A stretch of 64,000 nt of DNA from Liolophura sinensis (lineage: Eukaryota; Mollusca; Polyplacophora; Chitonida; Chitonidae), in contig NC_088298.1 in NCBI RefSeq assembly GCF_032854445.1, positions 20,919,295 through 20,983,294 of the forward strand, written 5' to 3'. The notes under the pieces were generated by a model. The model saw only the letters and a program-made list of their open reading frames with translations, was not told the origin of the DNA and searched no databases. The translations under genes were made by a program, and so were the position numbers. Numbering within the stretch: position 1 is the stretch's first letter; the number at the start of each line of letters is the position of its first letter. Below are positions 48,801 to 57,800 of this stretch, one piece after another.

Positions 48801-51800
48801 AGATTTTTCAAGGAGGATATCAGGCCTTTTCATAACATTCTGTTCTCATGCCAGATAACACTTGTGTTTTACTGTTCAGGAAAACTTTGACCAGCCAGTG
48901 CTAGAATGTCTCAATCCTTGTGGTGAACTGGACCCCGGAAAGACAGCCCAGATCGAGTGGAGATTCTCTCCTGTGGAAGCCAAGACTTATATGGTAAGTT
49001 GTGAGGGGATGGGGGTGATGGAGATTAATGAGGGTGGGGGGTTGTTGGAAGGATGGGGTGGGGGCTGGAATTAGCAGTTAAAGGTCAGGGGCCAGCTATC
49101 AAAACTCTCCTAGGACCTAATTTTGGATTTAACTTTAAGCCAAGTCTTCAGTTTTGTACTTGTCCCAAAAATAACTGTGTAAAAAGTACATTAAATATGA
49201 ACTAAACCTGCTGCAGCTTCATTTGATCTCTGCACAGCTGTATTGGTTGCTGGGTTTTGTTAAAAATTTGTTAAAAAGATATAGTATGACTTAATACAGG
49301 TATTAGCTAATAAACTTTTAAACAACCGGGACCTGCAGTGATATGAAACCTATCCAACAAAGCAAGTGTATACTACTGTCAGAATTTAAAAATGTCATGC
49401 CAGTTATGCCCCTTTGTTATTTACCTGTTGGATATTTAGAAATATCCGGTTACACAACAAACACCAAGACGAAGGTGTTTAAGTCTATTCTACACCAAAA
49501 AATGAAAAACAAATGTGGCAAAAACGGCATATTTCATGCTGCCATTCTCTTTCACTCCCTCCGTAGAGGTCATGTATTTTAGACCAATCAACGGCTAGAT
49601 TTGGCCAAAGTAGTTGAGCTATTTTATTTCAGAAGCTGTGTATGTATGATGTCATGTCTTATTGTTGTGTTACACAGGAATGTAAAAGTTTTTAGCGTAC
49701 ATGCATTATGATGTCCTACCATTAAGCTCAGTTTGGGACGTCTTGAAACAAATGTTACTTTTTCCAAGTCATGGCATCTGGGTGTAAAACATAAACAATG
49801 TAAAAACAAAAGCAATATATACATAAACTGTGTGAAATAACACTTTTATCACTGAAGCAAATTCTGCTTCAATAAAAGGTATTTATTCAAGCATATTGTG
49901 AAGGCATTATTCTGTGTAGAAATGATACTTTTATGAAGCCCTGAAAATGGTTAATCCAACCAATGTTGTTTCGTCTCCAAAATGGAATTGTAAGTGTGTG
50001 TGAAGTGCTCTGAACGATGCTCTTTTATATGCAAAATGGTTGAACAGTTAGGATATACACAGTACATTCTTTCCTCTCAAGGTTGATGTTCCGATCCGAG
50101 TTTATCAGGGTGACACAGCAGTGATCACTTTCACGGGGGTCGGATACGACAAGAGGATCATGGGAAATACCATGCCACTGACCGACCAACCACAGTTAGG
50201 GGGTGTTCCTAGCATTCAGAGCGTGCCTGTGCCAGGGCAGGTAAGAGGCTTTCCCATTGGTGAAAACATGAAGACTGTAATATAGTAAAACTATAAAAAG
50301 GGTTCCTATTGGTGGAGACGTGTTAGCTGTGATACGGTAAAAGTAACAGCTCCTGTCATTGGCTTGTTTGGTTCTTGTATGTGTAGTCACTATACCAAAG
50401 TGTCTAGTGGCAAACCATTGCTGAATATACTTGCTTGTTTGTTACTGATGTCTAGCATTCCACTACCATTCCACAAGCCTGCAGTACATGTAGCTGAGTG
50501 CATGTGTTCTGTGCTGGCACATGAACTCGGTTCCCAGCCTATCATAAGTTCCTGTAACTACCCCTCCTACAATTCCACTTCAGGCATGTAGCTTTTATTT
50601 CCTCATAAAGCAATTTGTTGGCAAACTGGAAATGTATTACTGGTCTATAACAAGAGGCGTACTTGGGATGGTCTGCCAGCCGCCTGCAGATGGTCGTGGG
50701 CTTTCCCCGGGCACTGCCTGGTTTCCTCTACCTTAATGATGGCTGCCGTCACATAAGTGAAATATTCTTGAGTACGGGGTAAAACACCAATGAAATTAAT
50801 CAAATAAATAAAGAGTACAATGGTCAGTTCCACCGATGCATACCCTAGCTGTCATTGTATGAGAAAAGGTATCCCCATTCAGTCTGTTGTCATGAGAATT
50901 TAGCAATACAGAGGTATTCAAACAAAGATTTATAAATGGAGCATTGCCTCTCAAAGTTTACACGTGACAGTGAAGATGATCAGTATGAAATATATGCATG
51001 TATTTATCCTGAGACTATAATGAAAAGTATTTATTTGATTGGTGTTTTACGCCGTACTCAAGAATATTTTACTTATACGACAGCGGTCAGCATTATGATC
51101 GGTGGAAACCGGGCAGAGCCCGGGGGAAACCCATGACCATGTGCAGGTTGCTGACAGACCTTCCCACGAACGACAGGAGAGGAAGCCAGCATGAGCTGGA
51201 ATTGAACTCACAGCGACCGCATTGGTGAGAGACTCCTATGGCACTAGCGCGCTAACCGAGCCACGGAGGCCCCCCATAATGAAAAGCAGAAACATGTTGA
51301 ATAGAATGTATACGATCAGTCAGATGTTAGATATAGCAACCATCTCAAAATGTTAAGTACTGGCCGTTCACGACATATAAATATTTCATATACATTTGTT
51401 TTGTTTTTTTTTTATTACAGCTGGCGTACTTGTCTCAAGAGCGTCTTTCCTTGGGTAACCTCCCCTTGTTTAGCCGTGCCCGCCAGATGGTCTCGGTGAC
51501 CAACAGGTCACGTGATCACAAGGTCTCGTTTGAGTGGCACGTGACATCAGAGAGCGACGGACAGGTGAGAATTGTCCTCAGTTCAGGTTTTACTGCTGAC
51601 GCATATGGGGAGCAGACATTTGCATTGCTAAAATCACCAATAATAGAGACCTTTAGTTAAAAGTTACAAGTTCAACTTGTGACGTCAGACTGGAAGAGAT
51701 AAACTAATTCTAGTTTGAAGTTACAAGGTGATCTTGTAACGAAAAGGTCTCTGATGTCAACAATTCAGCAAATACAAGAGAATTCTTCACATTCTAATCC

Positions 51801-54800
51801 AAGTCTGCAAAATTTCTGCCAGATAACATTAAAATATGCATATTTTGAGGCATTTTTGTGTGGGCCTGACATGCTGAATGCATGTCACATCATGCCAACA
51901 TTGGAGCATTTTCCTCATTCATGGAGTATCAACATCCTTAACTAGTGTGAAGATGACGTTACAGTGGAAAGACGTCAAAACCCTTGGAGCTTTCGGACAC
52001 AGTTGGTGTCATATGTTTGTGATGGTGCTTTGAATGGAAAGTTGTGTCCATGAGATCAATGAGTATGCAGGTATTTGATTGGAATTCATCATTACAGAAT
52101 TTTATACCTTCATGTTCACAGTTATTGTCGATCTACCCAGTTTGCGGCCATCTAGAGCCAGGAGAGAGCCAGATGTGTCGTGTCTGTTTCACCGCTCGTG
52201 GAGTCCCCTCCTTCTATGACCTTGACCTTATCTGTGAGGTAAGACCTTGACCTTATCTGATTTATCCCTGTCGTTAAGAAGGCGGTACATCAACATAGGC
52301 CATTTCTGTATTGTGGTTACATGGAGTTTTCACTTGTTCCTTTGGTACGTAGTTGCAGTGTGATTAATAGACTAGGGCAAAGTGATCTGGGAAGTTGTGA
52401 GTTCAAATCCCACTCTGGCTATGGATCAGTTTACATTGAATTATCTCAGTGTGTTTATTTTTACAAAACACTCCACAAGTATTTCCGAATCTAACTTAGA
52501 CGACTGAGCCTTGTGTGAATTGTGCATACCTTTAATGGCAGGAATACTTCCTGTGAAGTTTAACTATAGTGTCTTTCATATCTTTGTCACTTCAGATAAC
52601 TGATGAAAGCGAAATGAAGAAATACAGAACCAAGATGGCAGAGTGGGAGAGAGAGAAAGAACGTCAGATGTACGAGTTCACAATAACGGAGGATGACCTG
52701 GATGCTGACAAGAGAGTTGGGGCAAATGTCGAAATTCTGGTAAGGTCATTTACATGTGTAGAAGAGTGGCTGATTTGAAAATTATCTTTACAGTGACTGA
52801 TTGGTTGTGTTGAACTCCAGTTTCAACAAAGTTTGTAAAGTTACGAGTTAAATCATAAAACATTTGACTATTTCACGTACATCCTATGCTTCCTTATGCA
52901 CATCTGTAAAACATGTGATGTTAGTGAAATGATGCCCATAAGCCTGTATCAAAAATAGGTGAAGCATGATTTGTACTTTGACAGAGATGATGGATATGTT
53001 TGTTGTTTTTCAGTGATCATGGTGTGTTTGTTGTTGTTGCAGGATCGTCCCCGTAGTGGTCAGTTGACAGCGTTAGAAGACAGTCAGAGACAGAGTAGCA
53101 GCGAGGCAGACCTCTCCAAGTATAAGGTAGGAATATGTCGTCCAAGCTGACAGAACTTTTTTATTTTCATACACTGGTTTTGTCAGATTTGACAGTGTGC
53201 TCTCTGCTCCTCTTCTGTATAATTGAAAGAATAGGAGATACAGTTTAAAATGGAGAACGATAGAGAATAATACATCTGCGGATATATCAACCGTAAAACG
53301 TACCTAGAAATGTACCTAGCAGGTAGATTCTAATAATATTTGCATCCTTATTCCTTACTTGACCCAGATCTTTGGTTAGCTAGGACAAAAAGATGCTAAA
53401 TATGCAATAAAAATGAAATTTACAGTGGATTCTATGCTACTGTAATTCTTAAGCCTTTTCCATGTTTGCAAGGTGTTTATTTAAGCATATTCTGAAGGCA
53501 TGGTTCTGCATTGACCAATAATATTATACTTTTTGTGAAGCCCTGAAACTGGCCAATCCAATCAATGTAGTTTTGTCTTCAAAAATCAAATGAAAAGTGT
53601 GCATAAATTGAATTGAAAGTTGATATTTCATATGCGAAAAGGTTGAGGAATTAGAGTAATCCAATATTTGCATCCTATACTTGACTTGACGAGTTTTTTA
53701 TTAGCTATAAGACAATATTAAGCTGTTATAAAATTAGCAAAATATGTTAATTCACTGAATAAATGACCCAGTGTGAAGAAAAATCTGAAACTTCCATGAA
53801 GAGAAGATGTGAGATAAAGTGGAAAGAGATGCCAAACCGTGTGTAAATCCATCACTCTTTGGCTGAACTGTGACTTAACTTTTTGTATTACAAAGCTGTC
53901 ACCACGCTACATCAGCACAGGGTATGATTTCTTTGTAGAACGAGCAGCCAGGTACGCATAAAACCTGTATGCTGTCATATGAAATGAAATGCATGCAGCT
54001 TAAGAACAGCCGTGAAAAAATAAATAAAAGCAGATTTATGAATAATAGGAAGTACACATCAGCAACAAATCTATAAATAGAGGCTATGTAATGAGTGACC
54101 CAAAGATATCAAATTTATTAAATGAAAACTACTACTGGAGTTTATTAAATCTGATGTCGAGGGTCACGAATTTCATATTTTATTTATCTCATAAATGCCT
54201 TATTGTAAATTTATAGCGGAAAAAATCATTACGATTTAGACTTTTTGGAAACTGTGTTGACGTCTAACCGCGTAGGGATATCACATATGTAGGTCAAGTG
54301 AAGCGTCATCAGTAAGTGACAAGTACCTGGCAGGGCATAATATAGTACAGACAAAATTTATTTACATAACAACTTTTAATATTTATGTATAACTCTGGCA
54401 TGTCCTTGTCAATTTTTACGATATCTCCTGGTCGAAAGTTGGCCGTGTTTACATATGCAGACGACAAGAAAAAGTTTTAAAAAAAGTAGTGCCTGTAGAG
54501 CCGAGTTGGAACTTTTGATTGGTCGATTCGATGAATGAAAAGATACACGGGCCAATCGAAGTCTCGGAATTTATGTTACACGTGGTGCATATAAAAACAA
54601 TATGTCATGCCTTTATTACCCGGAAAAATGAACATTTGTGGGATAAATCATTTTATCCCATTTCAGACTCTTCCACCCATCAAAACGCTGACTGCGGATG
54701 ATCTACATGAACTGGAGAAAGAGAACCGTAAGAAAGCAGTGACTCTGTGGGAGCGGCCTGTGGCTCCATCTCCTTTCATCCTTCACCTGGGAGTGACAGC

Positions 54801-57800
54801 TCGCACGCACGACGTGCGTGAATTCCAGGATAACTTCCCAGAGGAGTACAGGGCTTTCTTTATTGACAGGTCAGTGCACAATCCTTTGTGTAGGGCTTTA
54901 GAATTGCCTTCTAAGCATTTAAGAGAAAGTGGAAAATTGGTGTCTCTCCAGTATTCCAGAATAATTTCCCATATAGGTAGGTCATTCACGATGTGTCCTT
55001 CATGTAAGACTGCACAAAATTTGATTTATAGTACAAGTTTTTAGCATACCAATATCTGCCTCATATGAGAGAGAGGTCCCCATTTGAACTAAGCCTTATT
55101 GGAAAAACCACTATTGAAGCAAAATTTCTAAAACTATCTTTACCTTTTTTTTGTCACATAATTAAATGTGAAAAATTTGCATGTTAAGATGGGCTTTCAG
55201 TGTAAATGATGCCTCCTTTTTTTTTTCACTCTAAACCTGGCACCGCATGGGAAGATCTGCCAGCAATCTGTGGGTGGTCCTGGGTTTTCCTTGACTTTCC
55301 TCGGTTTCATCTCACCATAGTGTTGGCTGCTGCCCTATAAGTGAAATATTCTTGAGTATGGTATGAAACGCCCATTCAAATAAATACATATATCTGTNNN
55401 NNNNNNNNNNNNNNNNNNNNNNNNNNNNNNNNNNNNNNNNNNNNNNNNNNNNNNNNNNNNNNNNNNNNNNNNNNNNNNNNNNNNNNNNNNNNNNNNNNNN
55501 NNNNNNNNNNNNNNNNNNNNNNNNNNNNNNNNNNNNNNNNNNNNNNNNNNNNNNNNNNNNNNNNNNNNNNNNNNNNNNNNNNNNNNNNNNNNNNNNNTAT
55601 CTGTACATGGTATTTACTGAAGGGGGAAGAAATGTGACTTGAAAGGGTTTATAAGAATGGTTCAGTTTTAATTTGTTTATGTTTCTTGTTTTTGATTTTA
55701 TAAACAGAGCATTGAGTGAGAAATCAGTGAGGTCATCTCAGAGTCAGACCAATGAACAAATGTCTGGTCCATCTGTGATCAACTGTCTGGAGTCAGAGGG
55801 ACAGGTGGTAGCAGGAGTCCTCAGTAACATCCTAAGGTGAGACAAACTGTACAAACTGCTCTGTGAGGCCTTTATTTCTGTGACTGACTTACCTGTGTGT
55901 AGGGGGTCCCGTCCAGCAGGCAGGGCAGGAAGGGCTTGGTAATGGGCTCCCACTACACTCTCTCACCTGCTGGTTGGTACAGTTACAAGGGCAAAAGTCA
56001 GATTTGTCCTTTAATCACTGTATAACTGTTTCTGTATATTGGTGGTATTTTTTTTGTTTGTTTGTGAAAGCCTTTGAGAAAACAGTACAAACCAACTGAG
56101 TTATTTTAAATAATAAAGGTATTATTGGGATGTCATTAACACACTGTTTCAAATCAGAAATGTAAATTTCAACACAATATATTAGGAATTTTCTCCCAAA
56201 CTCAGGTAATTAATCCCTTAATCTTTTTATTGTAGGAATAAGGGAATCATTGAGAGAGCCAGTGTTTCATTAAAAAAAAATTAAAATATGGACTAAATTG
56301 CATGAGTGCGTGGAAGACTAGCTGTCTATATTCTTCACTTTATGTACTTTCTTAGTGCTTGGGTGCATAGTTTGTACTGAACGGTGTTTTGGTTGTTGGT
56401 ATTGTGAGTATTGACCCAGAACGTCCATTACCGTCGACGACTGACATACGATGTTCTGTTCCCAGAGGTCTGATGGATGACACATACTTCCATGATGCCG
56501 TCAACAAGATCAGCGAAGAACCCATCCCGTACTTTGATCAGTACCGGCGCCCAGTCACTCTTGGGGCAGGGGTAGTGGAGGCTGCATCAGAACACTTGCA
56601 GACACAGGTGGATGATAGAAAGACCCCGTGCTCTGATATCGGGAACATTGAAACCCCAGACAGCCCTGTGTCTGTACCGGTGAGTTGAGGGAGAAGATGT
56701 GTGCTTGTTGCTCCGTTCTTGTTACGGTTAATATGCAAAAGTCGCCCCACTGTTGCAGATTTTCCAGTGGCACATTTAGAAATAACAAAAACTTCATTTG
56801 TTTTGGCAATCACTGATGTGGAAATGTGCATGAGGGAATAAATTTCATTATTTGTTGAGTTTCAAATTGCGGAAAAAACTAAAGCGAAGATCAAAAGCGA
56901 CTTAGGAATGTACAAGTGCTGGATACAGAGTGCATTGCCTGCCAAGAAAAGGGAAATCGAAAGAACTTCCTCCAGGCCGGCTGAATCTGTACGTGTATCT
57001 TTTATCAGTATTTTTGCGATATAGATTTCCTCGAACAGGCTCAGCTTTATAATGAATAGGTCATTGTGATGTGTCCATGCTCTGTTGAAAAATTGGTATT
57101 GGACGGGGTCCGGTGCAGATTGTCAACACCAAAGGGATGAGTACGATACCACTCTGTAATATACAAAACACTTCACAGTAACCTAATATTCTTGAGTACG
57201 GCATAAAACAACAATCAAATAAATATTCAGTGTTTAGGTTTCTCCACCACAAAAGCATGATTGCATGCCGTTGTCATATGAGTGAAAATTTCTTGAGCAT
57301 GGCATTAAACCAAATCAATCAATCAATCAATCAATCACTTTTTCAGTGGGAGTAAAGTTCCAAAGAACTTGTCCAAATATCTGTAGGATAAAAGATGACA
57401 GTTACATATGCAAACGTATTAGATGAATTAGCTTCACATACAGTTGTAAAGCACAACATGGGTTCAAACTAACTTCTTCAGGACAAGTTGATTTTGTATT
57501 AGCCCTGCTTTAATGTATTTATTTATTTTGTTATTTATTAGTTTCATTGGTGTTTTACGCCGTACTCAAGAATATTTCATTTATACGACGGCGGCCAGCA
57601 TTATAGTGGGAGGAAACAAAGCAGAGCCTGGAGGAAACCCACAAACACCCACAGGTCGCTGGCAGACCTTCCCATGTACCAACGGGCCTTGATTCAAATA
57701 AGGATGTAGAATTCATTGACTTCATATATAAGGATTTTCCTTACCACTCACAAGGAGTCAGTTGATCTTTGAGGAAATGCGAAATAAATAAATAAATGAA

